NCBI RefSeq assembly: GCF_032884065.1
Contig: NC_088866.1
Location: 49,591,268-49,655,267 of the forward strand
DNA from: Artemia franciscana
Taxonomy: Eukaryota > Arthropoda > Branchiopoda > Anostraca > Artemiidae
Length of the DNA stretch: 64,000 nucleotides
Direction: 5' to 3'
Part shown: one piece after another, positions 9,681 to 20,709 of the stretch
Position numbering within the stretch: the first letter of the stretch is position 1
How the letters are laid out: each line of letters begins with the position of its first letter
Translations under genes and position numbers: made by a program
Notes under the pieces: model-generated
Database searches by the model: none
The model's input: only the letters and a program-made list of their open reading frames with translations
What the model was told of the DNA's origin: nothing

Positions 9681-12600
9681 CAAACAGTTCGTGGGAACGA
9701 ACTGTAGTAAGGAGCGACCCGGCTCAATAGTAACCGAAACTATAAAAACCGGAATTTTTATAACAATAGTTACATCAAAAGAATCGCATTTTAATGCTGA
9801 TTTTAAATAAATAAGTAGGTAAATATACTAGTATATTAAATATATAAAAAATGGGGAAACAACCCTTAAAAGTCATAGAATCTTAACGAAAATCACACCA
9901 TCAGATTTAGCGTATCAGAGAACCTTATAGTAGAAATTTCAGGCTCCTGTCAACAAAAATGTAGAATTTTGCATTTTTTGCCACAAGACACGTCACGGAT
10001 GCGTGTTTATTTGTTTCTTTTTTTGTTTTTTTGGTTGTTTTTCCCCCAGGGGTAATTGTATCGACCCAGTGGTCCTAGAATGTCGTGAGAGGGCTCATTC
10101 TAACGGAAATGAAAAGTTCTAGTGCCCTTTCTAATTGACCGAAAAAGTTGGTGGGCACCTAGGCCCCTTCCCACGCTCATTTTTTCCCCAAAGTCACCGG
10201 ATCCAAATTCAAAGATAACCATTTTATTCATCATAGTTGAAAAACCTAATAATTATGTCTTTGGGGACGACTTACTCCCCCACAGTCTCCGTGGGAGGAG
10301 CTGTAATTTACAAACTTTGACTAGTGTTTGCATATAGTTATGGTTATTGGGAAGTGTATAGACGCTTTCAGGGGGATTTTTTGGTTTGGGGGGAGGGTTT
10401 GAGGGGAGGGGATTATGCTGAGGGAACTTTCCATAGAGGAATTTGTTATGGGGGAAGAAAATATCCATGAAGGGGGTGCAGGATTTTTTAGCATTTTCAT
10501 GGGACTTGGTATTAATTAAGTGACATATAGCAATCGCAAATTCTGTCGGTCCCGGTTTTACTACTTTAGGCACTTCCAGGTAAGCTAGGGCGATGAAATT
10601 TGGCAGGCATATCAGAGACCGGACCAGATTAAATTAGAAATAGTTCCCGATTTGACCATCTGGGGGAGGGAGTGAGGGGCCCATTAATTCGGAGACGATA
10701 GAAAAAAAATGAAGTATTTTTAACTTACGAATGGTTGATCAGATCTTAATTAAATTTGATGTTTGGAAGGATATCGTGTCTTAGAGCTGTTATTTTAAAT
10801 CCCGACCGGACCTGATGACATTGGGGGGAGTTGGAAGGGGGGAACCTAAAATCTTGGAAAACACTTAGAGTGGAGGAATCGGGATGAAACTTGGTGGGGA
10901 AAATAAGCACAAGTCCTAGATACATGATTGACATAACCGGAACGGATCCGCTCTCTTTGGCGTAGTTGGGGGGGTTAATTCTGAAAAATCAGAAAAAATG
11001 AGTTATTTTTAACTTGCGAACGGGTGATCGGATCTCAATGAAATTTGATATTTAGAAGGATATCGTGTCTCAAAGCTCTTATTTTAAATCTCGACCGGAT
11101 CTGGTGACATTGGGGGGAGTTTATGGTGGGGGAACCTAAAATCATGGAAAACGCTTAGATTGGAGGGATCGGGATGAAACTTGGTGGGAAAAATAAGCAG
11201 AATTCTTAGATATGTGATTTACATAATTGTAAACTTGTAACTCAGATCTTTTATTTTAAATCTCAAGCGGATCCAAAGTCATTTGGGGGGGATCGGAAAT
11301 CTTAGAAAATACATAAAGCGTAGAGATCAGGATGAAACTGGATGGGAAGAATAAAAACCAGTCTAAGATACGTGACTGACATAACCAGACCGAATCTGCT
11401 CCCTTTGGTGGAGTTGGGGGGGGGGGTAATTTGGAAAAATGAGGTATTTGTAACTTACGAAATTATGACCAGATCTTAATGAAATTTGAAATTTAGAATT
11501 TTCTAGTGCTTTAAAGCTCTAATTTTAAATTCCGACCAGATCCTGTGACATTGGGGGAGTTGGAGGGGGAACCGGAATTCTTGGAAAACGTGAATATTTG
11601 GGTATATTTATCTTACGAATAGGTGATCGGATCTCAATGAAATTTGATATTTAGAAGGAATTCATGTCTCAGAGCTCTTATTTCAAATCTCGACCAGATC
11701 TTTTGACATTGGGGGGAGTTGGAGGGGGAAATCTTGGAAAACACTTGGAGTTGAGGAATCGGGATGAAGCTTGGTGGATAGAATAAGCAAATGTCCTTGA
11801 TACGTGATTGACGTAACCGTATCGGATTCGCTCTCTCTGGGTGAGTTGGGTGAGGGGTTCAGTGATTTGGCGAGTTTGGTGCTTCTGGACGTACTAGGAC
11901 GATGAAAATTGGTAGGCGTGTCAGGGAGCTACACAAATTGACTTGATAAAGTTCTTTTTCCAGATTCGACCATCTTGGGGGCTAAAGGGAGAGGAAAAAT
12001 TAGGCACTTATAACTTACGAGTGGGTGATCGGATCTTAATGAATTTTGATATTTAGAAGGACATCGTGACTCAGAGCTCTTATTTTAAATTCTGACCCGC
12101 ATTAAGCCTCTGATTTTCCTTTTATATCAATCTATTGATTCTTAGAACTTTGGTAGAGCTCATACCATATGAGCTCTTGGCTCTTAGCTCTTCTTGCCTC
12201 GTCACAAGTGCCATATGAGCTCTTAGCTCTTTTTTTAAATAACAATAAAAAAATACATTTGGAAAAGTTTTTTCAACTGTAAGGCAGCATTAAAATTTAA
12301 TACGAACAGAAATTATTACGCGTATGAGGGGTTCACCTCCTCCTAATACCTCGCTCTTTATGCTAAAGTAATTTTATTAATGTCAACTATTTATTCTATG
12401 GCCTTTGTGATTCAGGGGTCATTCTTAAGGAATTTGGAAAAAATTTAAGCTTTAGTGTAAAGAGCAAGGTACTGGCGAGGGGGTGAATTCCCTCATATAC
12501 GTAATAAAAACATACGAATATAGAAGTTCGTTACGTAAGTTAATTTGTAAGTTACGTATATTTTGCTAGTAAAAATGTTCGTAAAAATTAAAAGTTCTAG

Positions 12601-13098
12601 TTGCCTTTATAAATAATAAAAAAATTAGAGGGTAACTAGGGCTACTCCCCCGCTCCTTTTTCTCAAAATCGTCCGATCAAAACTACGGGAAAGCCATTTA
12701 GCCTTAAAAATAAATTAATATGCAAATTTTGTTTTAATTATTCATGTGCGGAGAGCCAAAATCAAAACATGCATTAATTCCAAAACGTTCAAAAATTAAA
12801 TTAAAAAAACAAGTTTTTTTTTACTGAAAGTAAGGAGCAATATTAAAACTTGAAACGAACATAAATTGCTCCATATATGAAAGGGGCTGTTCCCTCCTCA
12901 ACTCCCCCCTCTTTACGCTAAAGGTTTTTACTTTTTTTAAAAGTAGAGTTGAGAGAAAGAGTCAAGCTTTAGCGTAAAGAGCAGGGTGTTGAGGAGGGAA
13001 CAGCCCCTTTCATATACGGAGTAATTTCTGTTCGCTTTAAGTTTTAATATTGCTCCTTACTTTCAGTTTAAAAAAACTTGTTTTTTTTTTCATTTAAT
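9681..13098 (+). repeat. R repeat copy 2 (A, large insert array, B, C, D)
   Basis: Starts ATCAAACAGTTCGTGGGAACGAACTG. Module A (to about 10500) is interrupted near its 3' end by the tandem array at about 10590-12110. Module B resumes at about 12262 ('tttttcaactgtaaggcagcatt'), C at about 12515 ('catacgaatatagaagttcgttacg'), and D at about 12815-13098. D is a nearly perfect inverted repeat with arms of about 120 bp around a spacer of about 45 bp (tttttactttttttaaaag...gagaaagagtc). No protein is encoded. This is the longest member in the window because of the array. Confidence 0.8.
10590..12110 (+). repeat. Diverged tandem array inside R copy 2
   Basis: About six partial units anchored on 'TTAC/TTGCGAANNGGTGATCGGATCTCAATGAAATTTGAT' occur at about 10725, 11011, 11232 (truncated), 11451, 11611 and 12012. 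Each is followed by 'CTCTTATTTTAAATCTCGACCGGATC...GACATTGGGGGGAGTTGGAG' and 'GGAAAACACTTAGAGT...GGGATGAAACTTGGTGGG'. Unit spacing varies from about 160 to 400 bp, so internal deletions followed duplication. Homology, order and G-runs are clear by eye; coding potential is absent. Confidence 0.8.
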
Positions 13099-14225
13099 CC
13101 TCAATTAGATGGGCTATCCCATATTCATTATGCTAAAGTAAAAGCGTTTTGGATTTGAAATCTGTAGCCATTTTGTCATCAAAAATGTTTTACTTACCTA
13201 CTGTATTTCAAAGTATTTGAACCGAAAATTAAATTGTTTGAAGTTAATGTGCATCATTAACTGTCGGCAAACTGGACGATTTTGTCGACATAATTATTTA
13301 TATCCCCCCTCCAAGCTCAAAACCTCTGCTTTGTGCTTCCTTGAGGTATTGCAAAAAGTAATTTTATACCAAAGTCTGAAATATAATAATAGCTTTTTGA
13401 GTGCTTTCATTTTCCCTAGTAAACGTATTCACCGTTCTCTACCCTAATATGTATGAGGTAGTTCATACTCATTCGTTTTTAATAGATAGACTGTCGTTAA
13501 TAAATGTACACTTTTTATGGACGACATGTTTTCTTAGGTTTGTGTTATTTCGGTCCTATTCGGACTGAAATTATTTTATTCCAGGACAAAATGCCGAAAA
13601 TTGACACTTTGTTGGGGCACTACTTCTTTTCTTACTAAAAAAAGGACACTGTATTTTCTATTTTTGTTTCGAACGAGCTCCTTTTCAATTATATACGACT
13701 AATAATTTGAAACTATTCTCCTAAGGAGGTTAAAAAAGTTAGGAAGTTAAGATAAGGATGTTTTGGAGTTAATTTAAAAGTTAGGAGGTTACCAAAAAGG
13801 GTACTACGTGATTCTATGCCAAGCGAAGTTTCAGTTGCCGAACAGTTTGCTTCCTAGATATATTGTGTCGATTTATAATAATTCTTTTAGAGTGTTTTCG
13901 TAAAAGAAATGCACATACATAATTGGATAAAGAGGAACATAAGACTAACGACGCTATGGTATATTGAGAATCGACCTCGGATAATTTCCTTGGAATACCA
14001 AAACTCCTTTTCTTCGGTCGGATCAATCCATTACAAGGTATAAAAGCTAGACTGTCTACTCATCCAGCCTTTTGACAGGTTGATTTCAGGAAACCGTTCA
14101 CTTCAGTTCAACTCCCCTTCACCTAACTTTCAGATCATCTCAAAAATATGACTTAAATCTAGCAATATTGCCTTAATTTTTGTTTTTATGTTTATGAATA
14201 TAAAGCATGACTGTTTAGAATTAAA
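13099..14225. other. No recognisable feature
   Basis: Apparently unique sequence. Short open frames (13217-13447 plus, 13814-14026 minus) carry no recognisable motif. A small GTTAGGA(A/G)GTTA duplication lies at about 13728-13795. If the exon-like frame at 14814-14936 belongs to a real gene, its upstream exons may lie here, but I could not identify them. Confidence 0.35.
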
Positions 14226-14342
14226 ATGTTAATTTGTGATGTTTATCACCTTATGGTGTGGACATTTGAGGTTACTTCTTTGCACATGGAAAGATCGACT
14301 GATGACATACTAACTACTTTTAAGACCTTTTATTTAACCTTT
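14226..14342 (+). repeat. Direct repeat, copy 1 of 2 (about 115 bp)
   Basis: Begins atgttaatttgtgatgttta and ends 'aagaccttttatttaacc'. It matches 14646-14760 with about ten substitutions by eye. Changes fall evenly over codon positions and the second copy's frame stops early, so the 91-codon frame covering copy 1 is probably not a protein. Confidence 0.85.
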
Positions 14343-14346
14343 AAGA

Positions 14347-14375
14347 CCACCCCTGAGCATTTTGCTCAGGGGTGG
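14347..14375. repeat. Perfect 13 bp stem hairpin
   Basis: CCACCCCTGAGCA, a three-base TTT loop, then TGCTCAGGGGTGG. It is GC-rich in an AT-rich setting and sits just downstream of direct repeat copy 1. The second copy of that repeat (14646-14760) lacks it. Role unknown. Confidence 0.9.
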
Positions 14376-14645
14376 AACGTTATGCAGCCTAAGGAACGCT
14401 CCCCGATATTGTGGATGCCCTATTCTATGGTAAAAACGTACAAATTAAGAGCCAATCAGGGGCGTAGACAGGAAAGTATTGGCAGATCCAGCTGGATCTA
14501 GACACTGAGGCAACGACTTGCAGCGTGACACAAGCACGAGCTCAAGGTTCGATTTCGTTTTCAAGGTTCGATTGGGTTTATTTGGTAAAAATGGAGATGA
14601 ATAAAATGTTAATATGTTAATATTAAGATGTTAATATCATTTTAA

Positions 14646-14760
14646 TGTTAATACGTGATGTTTATCACGTTATGGTGTGGACATTTGGGGTTACTTCTTT
14701 GCACATGGAAAGATCGATTGATGACATATTTACTATTTTTAAGACCTTTTATTTTGTAAT
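14646..14760 (+). repeat. Direct repeat, copy 2 of 2 (about 115 bp)
   Basis: Begins atgttaatacgtgatgttta and ends 'aagaccttttatttt'. It duplicates 14226-14342 about 420 bp upstream and lies directly before the exon-like sequence at 14814. Confidence 0.85.
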
Positions 14761-14813
14761 ATAGCTATTTCTAATTTTTAGCTATTTCTAATTTTATGCG
14801 CTTTTGTTTACAG

Positions 14814-14936
14814 AACTTGCAAAAAATGCAGCTGTTATCTGCTCAATTCGGGTATCAGTATGAATCGATCTCACAACACGTGGAAAATCTTACAGAGCTG
14901 AAAGAGCACGCTGAACATATTGGAAGTCAAATTTGA
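14814..14936 (+). CDS. Orphan exon-like reading frame, C-terminal 40 residues of an unknown protein
   Basis: A pyrimidine-rich acceptor (cgcttttgtttacag) precedes an open frame of 40 codons ending in TGA. The peptide begins NLQKMQLLSAQFGYQ and ends EHAEHIGSQI. It is polar, rich in Glu, Gln, His and Leu, with Leu/Ile/Val at roughly 3-4 residue spacing (L8, F12, I19, V23, L26, A33, I36), which suggests a short coiled-coil or helical tail. Composition and codon usage look more gene-like than the surrounding AT-rich DNA. I do not recognise the family, and no upstream exon or poly(A) signal was identified. It could be the last exon of a small gene or a relic. The frame chosen is the only one of the three that is long and polar. 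Confidence 0.4.
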   Translation, partial: NLQKMQLLSAQFGYQYESISQHVENLTELKEHAEHIGSQI

Positions 14937-16629
14937 GTTGTTGGATGAATTTTAAGTCGTTTCTTTATTGTTACTATTTATGATTTATTAAATTATGTCG
15001 AACCTTCCATTTAGATTTTGTATTACTACTACTGCAACAGTCGATGTTAAGTCACGGGAAACCAACACATTAACCAACATCCAACATCCCGAGCACTTTA
15101 AAGATTCTGCTTCTTCTGCGCCCGATTTTGTTTCTTCTTTGGAAATTATCCACGAAATCTCAAGCATTTTAGGATACTTTTTTGTTTTGTTTCAGAGTGG
15201 GTTAATTGGGACACATCCTGGTTTGTTTGCTTTCCTTTTGCTGTCTAACCCGTCAAATTGCTCTAGGCATTCGGTCAAGACTGCATCCTTGACTTAGTTT
15301 TTTTAGGATTTTTGGGGATCACGGCATTCTTGGGATTGCGTAATATACCATCCTATTCAAATTTGGTAGAAATCAAGAATAAGGTAATTGTCCTAGTCCA
15401 TCCTTTTGGGGATACGCAGTTGATCTGAGTTGCCAGATAGAAAGGGCTGGTCCATTATTTGTCATCATAGCATTTTCAAAACTGAATCGCCTGATATACA
15501 TAAAAATTGGATTGAAGTAACCTACTTGTGATTTCCCTTGATGGAAGGAGGCTATATAACTGCATTTACTAGATATGAGCATCAGAACCCCCCCAATATA
15601 AAATTTTGGTAGTGTAAATATTAGCTTCAGAGTTTATCCTATGTATGGTCTGAACCAGTTCCTTCGTCTGCAGGGGTGAAGAGTAGTCGGTGGTCTTAAA
15701 ATGTTTTATTTTTATTTTTCAATGGCCTAATTTCTACATTGGTTGGGGTAATTTATACAACAAAATCTGACCGATAGCTATAGTTATGGTCTAGGACAGT
15801 GGTTCTCAAACTGTGGTACGGATACTCTTGGGGGTATACAAAATTTTAGGAGATACATGTTCGGCCAACACAAAAATAAAACAGTCACCTAACTCTAGGA
15901 CTGGCAATTTTATTTATATTTTAGCTGTAATTTATCCGGTAACTGAGAAGTGGTACCTAAAGTATTTTGTGGGGTAGAGTGTCTAAATAAAGTTGATAAC
16001 CACTGGTACTGGTGGATTCAGGGGGTGGGCCTCCAAGATTTTTTCTGGCGCCCTCTGTTTTTTCACTCTTTTTAGAATAAATTTGTCAATTTGGTCAATT
16101 ATTGGCCCATTTGTCATGTTGTCCCCACTCCCAAGGTTTTGCTCATTGTTGCCCTCGTCTCATTGGACCCCTTCCCCACAACTTTGCTCTAGATCCGTCC
16201 CTGACCACTGGTTTAGAGTATCTGGGCTTGATAATACCTCCTTGAGGGTAGGGCCAGGTTTCTCTCTTCTTTGTCCAAAAGAGTTATTGGGTTTTAATTA
16301 AGCTTTATAGGGATTAGCAACTATGACTTTGGTGTGCCTTTAGAGTGATCGAGAACAGTCTCAGTGACATTGCTACTTGTTTTGCTCTGCAATTTTTACC
16401 GTTATCAGAGTTGCTGCAACAGTTCACGGGACCTTAGAACTGAATGAGTTTACCTGTTACCTCTCACAACATTTCAGCTCAAAATTTCACTGTTGTCAAT
16501 ATTACTATAAGTAATAAATGCAGCACCTTTCTTAGAACCTTAGTTGCTCCTGTACTGCCAGAGCACCCAAAAAGAACCACCAGCCATCCCTTATATGCGC
16601 TGCTGCCCAGAAGAGGTCTTACTGCGGCT
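14937..16629. other. Mostly unrecognised, with a dispersed repeat at about 16010-16205
   Basis: The 100-codon frame at 14995-15297 shows no motif. At about 16010-16205 a C-rich stretch (ggattcagggggtgggcc ... 'tttgtcaatttggtcaattattgg' ... 'actttgctctagatccgtccctg') parallels 54560-54725 ('ccaatttggtcgataactg' ... 'ttttgctctagatccacccc'), so both are copies of one interspersed repeat. Nothing else is recognised. Confidence 0.45.
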
Positions 16630-16892
16630 CACAGCTTAGATATACAATACAGTTATGAAAAATCGATTTATCTTTGGGATACAGTGCGCGGTAGCGATGC
16701 TAGCGGCTGGTGACTGGAAACTGGAAGTCTGAATCTAAAAGATCGGAACAATTGGACAAACAAAACAAAATTGCGCTCCCGCCTATGGTGTTGTAGTACG
16801 ATCTAGGAGGTGCCGAGTTCAGAACTCTGTATCAAAAGCTTGTCATGGGCAAGATAGGAGTTTTCATAACTGTATTGTATATCTAAGCTGTG
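16630..16892. repeat. Perfect 32 bp inverted repeat around 199 bp
   Basis: The left arm 16630-16661 (CACAGCTTAGATATACAATA then CAGTTATGAAAA) is exactly reverse-complementary to 16861-16892. The spacer has no open frame of note. It lies about 50 bp before R copy 3. It could be the ends of a small non-autonomous transposon or an inverted duplication; no target-site duplication is obvious. Confidence 0.85.
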
Positions 16893-16940
16893 CTGTGGCT
16901 TAACTACGACGTGGATGTGTATTGTCTCGTTTGAAAATAT

Positions 16941-18612
16941 CAAACAGTTCGTGGTAACGAACTGTAGTAAGGAGCGACCCGGCTCAATAGTAACCAAAAC
17001 TCTAAAAAAATGGAATTTTGATATCAGTAGCTACATCAAAAGAATTGCATCTTAATGTTGATTTTAAATATATAAGTTTAATCAAGTTTAATCTCACCCA
17101 TCAAAAGTTACAAGCCTGAGAAAATTAGTCATATTTTAGAAATAGGGGAAAACAACCCCTAAAAGTCATAGAATCATAACGAAAATCCCAACATCAGATT
17201 CAACATATCAGAGAACCCTACTGTAGAAGTTTCAAGCTCCTATCTACAAAAATGGGGAATTTTGTATTTTTTTGCCAGAAGGCAGACCACGGATGCGTGT
17301 TTATTTGTTTGTTTGTTTGTTGTTGTTTTTTCCCAGGGGTGATCGTATCAATCCAGTGGTCCTAGAATGTTGCGAGACGGCTCATTCTAACGGAAATGAA
17401 AAGTTCTAGTGCCCTTTTTAAGTGACCAAAAAATTGGAGGGCACCTAGGCCCCCTCCCACGATAATTATTTTTCCAAAGTCACTGGCTCAAAATTCTGAG
17501 ATAGCCATTTTATTCAGCGTAGTCAAAAAACCTTATAACTATGTCTTTGGGGACGACTGACTCCCCCACAGTCCCCGTGGGAGGGGCTGCAAGTTACAAA
17601 CTTTGACCAGTGCTTACATATAGTAATGGTTATTTGGAAGTGTACAGACGTGTTCAGGGGGATTTTTTGGTTGGGGGAAGAGGTTGAGAAGATGGGGATA
17701 TGTTGGGGGAACTTTTCTTTGAGGAATTTATTATGGGGGAAGGAAATTTACATTAAGGGAGCGCAGGATTTTCTAGTTTATTTAAAAAAAACAATGAAAA
17801 AATTAATTTGAAAAAGTTTTTTTCAACTGAAAGTAAGGGGCAGTATTAAAACTTAAAACGAACAGAAATTATTACGCATATGATGGGCCCTAAAGTATTT
17901 TTAGTAATTTCAACTATTTATTCTATGGCTCTTGTGATTCAGGGGTCATTCTTAAGAAATTGGGACAAAATTTAAGCTTTAGTGTTAAGAGCGAGGTACT
18001 GACGAGGGGGTAAACCCCCTTATATACGTAATAAAAACATGAGAATACAGAAGTTCGTTACGTAAGCTAATTTGTAAGTTACGTATATCTTTTACTAATG
18101 AATACATTCAGTTAAAAATTAGAAGTTTTAGTTGCCTTTTTAAGTAACCAAAATATCGGAGGGCAACTAGGCTTCCTCCCCACTCCTTTTTTTTTCTCAA
18201 AATCATTCAGTCAAAACTATAAGAAAGCCATTTAGCCGAAAGATATAAATATGCAAATTTCGTTTCAATTATTCATATGCGGAGAGCCAAATTCAAAACA
18301 TGCATTGATTCAAAACATGCATTGAAAAAAAAAACAAGTTTTTTTTAACGGAAAGTAAGGAGCGACATTAAAACTTAAAACGAACAGAAATTACTTCGTA
18401 TATGAAAGGGGCTGCTTCCTCATCAACGCCCCGCTCTTTACGCTAAAGTTGTGTACTGTTTTAAAAAGTAGAGTTAAGAGAAAGAGTCAAACTTTAGCGT
18501 AAAGAGCGGAGCGGTGATGAGGAAGCAGCCCCTTTCATATACGAAGTAATTTCTGTTCGTTTTAAGTTTTAATGTCGCTCCTTACTTTCCGTTAAATTTT
18601 TTTTTATTTAAT
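16941..18612 (+). repeat. R repeat copy 3, complete (A-B-C-D), about 1.67 kb
   Basis: The best full-length member. It begins ATCAAACAGTTCGTGGTAAC. Module A ends at about 17800, B (17815-18035) carries the loose foldback ('attacgcatatga' ... 'agagcgaggtactgacgagg'), C runs 18035-18330, and D occupies 18335-18612. In D the left arm from gaaagtaaggagcgacatta to gctaaag is almost exactly complementary to the right arm from ctttagcgtaaagagcgg to tgtcgctccttactttcc. The motif AGTAAGGAGCGAC occurs near the start of A and at the start of D, and inverted at the end of D. No protein frame. Confidence 0.88.
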
Positions 18613-19970
18613 ATGTAACTGAGCACATTTGTTTCTGAAGCCATGTGATATGGAAAACTAAATGTCTAAAAGACATTTTTATTCAAGAGTATTCTTACCA
18701 TTAGTGGGAAGAGCGGGAGTTAAAGAGCTGATAACTCCTTTCCTGTTCAAGCCTTTATTAACGTCGTTCTTTATTTTCAAGTGGAATGACTACTTTTTAC
18801 AATATAGCATAACCAAACTAATATAATTAAATAATCAATGAACTAATGTATTATAGTTAATATAATAATGCTATGAGTAATTATTATAAGTAAATAATTA
18901 ATTTTTAATGTAGCTAAATACTTGTTTATACAATTTGATCACAATCAAGGATTGCGGTTGATTGTCTCTTCGACTATATTTTTAAGCCTAAAAGGTCCTT
19001 CATATTGGATTCTGGTGTTTCGTTTTTTCCCTTCACGCTTAATTCCGTAATCCTTTTCAATTGTATTTAAGGCCTTATGTTAACCTAACCATAAGGCGGA
19101 ACGAAACGCAAGTATTTTTCAAAGTAACAAGTTTTAGTGTATCTGGACAAAATAGTGTTGTAATGTAAAGAAAATTGCTTCGTTATGAAGGAAGATCGTC
19201 GTAAAAACGGCAATACGAAACGTGACTACCCAGCATTAACGTACCATAAAGTTTGTTATTGGGAATGCAACAGTCAGTTCTTTTTGGCTATGTAAGCCTA
19301 GAACACGGATTTATATGAATTTTTCAAGAATTTAAAATTGTTTCTGATTAGCTGATCATTTTACATCGACCAATCACAAATCATTGCGCTATGTGGCTTA
19401 CGTTAGGGAAAGGCATTAGGAAGCGACTATAAAGCGCTTTTAAACAAATGGTAAGTTTAAGCGCTCTGAAATTGAATGAACAAATATATCGCAGCCACTT
19501 AAATTGCGTCTTATTCGATTTGTAACTTTGAGTAGTTCCTAATTCAGTTTTAGTTTTCATGACAGAGTAAGGCAGATCAATGAAGGGGAGTGGGTTAGTC
19601 CCCCTCCCTCTTCTAAATTTTGAAAAATGCTTTTGTTTTTGCTTTATGTCTGAAAAATTGAACAAATACCTCCCCCATAGATTCTCAAAATCCAATGTTT
19701 TGCATTTTCAAAAAAAATTTGTCCCCTCCCTACACAGCATCGTGAATTGAAGCCAATGGTTGATTTGAATCTTGATTTTGTAATATGAGATGTTTGAAGT
19801 AAGAATGTAGCATCGTCTATGATTAGTCAGCTAAAAATAATCTACCAATCAGAGAAACGTTTATATTAATGTGCTAATGCCTCCAAACTCCTGGGTATCT
19901 ATGCCATCGTTATGTCCAAAATAAAAGAGTAGTTCTCTCAATTCTTTTGCAAACTAAATTTTAAAAAATA
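18613..19970. other. AT-rich region, no gene recognised
   Basis: About 18780-18910 is very AT-rich (TAATATAATTAA-like). About 19590-19755 carries a C-rich copy of the dispersed repeat also seen at 5205-5640. The 104-codon minus frame at 19381-19695 overlaps that repeat and has no recognisable motif. Confidence 0.4.
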
Positions 19971-19976
19971 TGTTTT

Positions 19977-20705
19977 TCAACTGAAAGTAAAAAGCAACAT
20001 TAAAACTTAAAACGAACAGAAATTGTTACGTATGTGAGGGAGTTGTCCCCTCCTCAATACATCGTCCTTTATGCTAAAGTTTGACTTTTTGGTCCAATTA
20101 TTTAGAATAACTCCTGCAACACAAGGGCCTTTTAATTGGAATAATAAGTTTTTTTTACAAGTTCTTGAAAAAACTTTAGCATAAAGAGCGAGGTATCGAG
20201 GTAGGACAACCCCCCTCATATAGGTAATAATTTCTATTCCTTCTAAATTTAAATATTGCAAGGGAAATTCCCCTACCTCACCAAAAATTTCTCCATGGAA
20301 ATACCCTCCCACTTAACCCTCTTCCCCCTGAAAATATATGTATACTCTCCAATAGTCAATACTCCATTTAGCCAACGGAGAAAGTTCATATCTTGGGACC
20401 CCTCCCCCGGGGCAGTGGCTCAAGTCATCCTCAAAGGCATAATTATTAAATCTTTTTATTATGCTAAACAAAATGGTTATCTCAAAATTGTGGTGGGAAG
20501 ACCTTGGGAAAAAGTCGTGGAAAGGGGCTAGCTGACCTTCAGTATTTTGGTCACTTAAAAGGGACACTATAACTTTTGATTTCCGATCAAATGAGCCCTT
20601 TTGTGATCTTCTAGCATCACTGGCTCGATACGAAAACCCCTGGGAAAAACCAACTAAACATGCATCCGTGATCATTCATCTGCCAAAAAATTGCAAAATT
20701 CCACA
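19977..20705 (-). repeat. R-family foldback plus truncated minus-strand module A
   Basis: 19977-20260 is a B-type foldback (gaaagtaaaaagcaacatta ... 'cgtcctttatgctaaagttt' / 'aaactttagcataaagagcgaggtatcgaggtagg'), with a middle containing 'cacaagggcc'. 20261-20705 then reads as module A in reverse, ending at 'gcaaaattccacatg'. It abuts the plus-oriented copy at 20710, giving a head-to-head arrangement. The start hairpin of the minus copy is missing, so it was truncated at the junction. Confidence 0.7.
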
Positions 20706-20709
20706 TGTT

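Noticed and set aside
14995..15297. 100-codon frame just after the orphan exon
   Set aside because: No motif, and it begins after the stop of the exon-like frame; probably chance.
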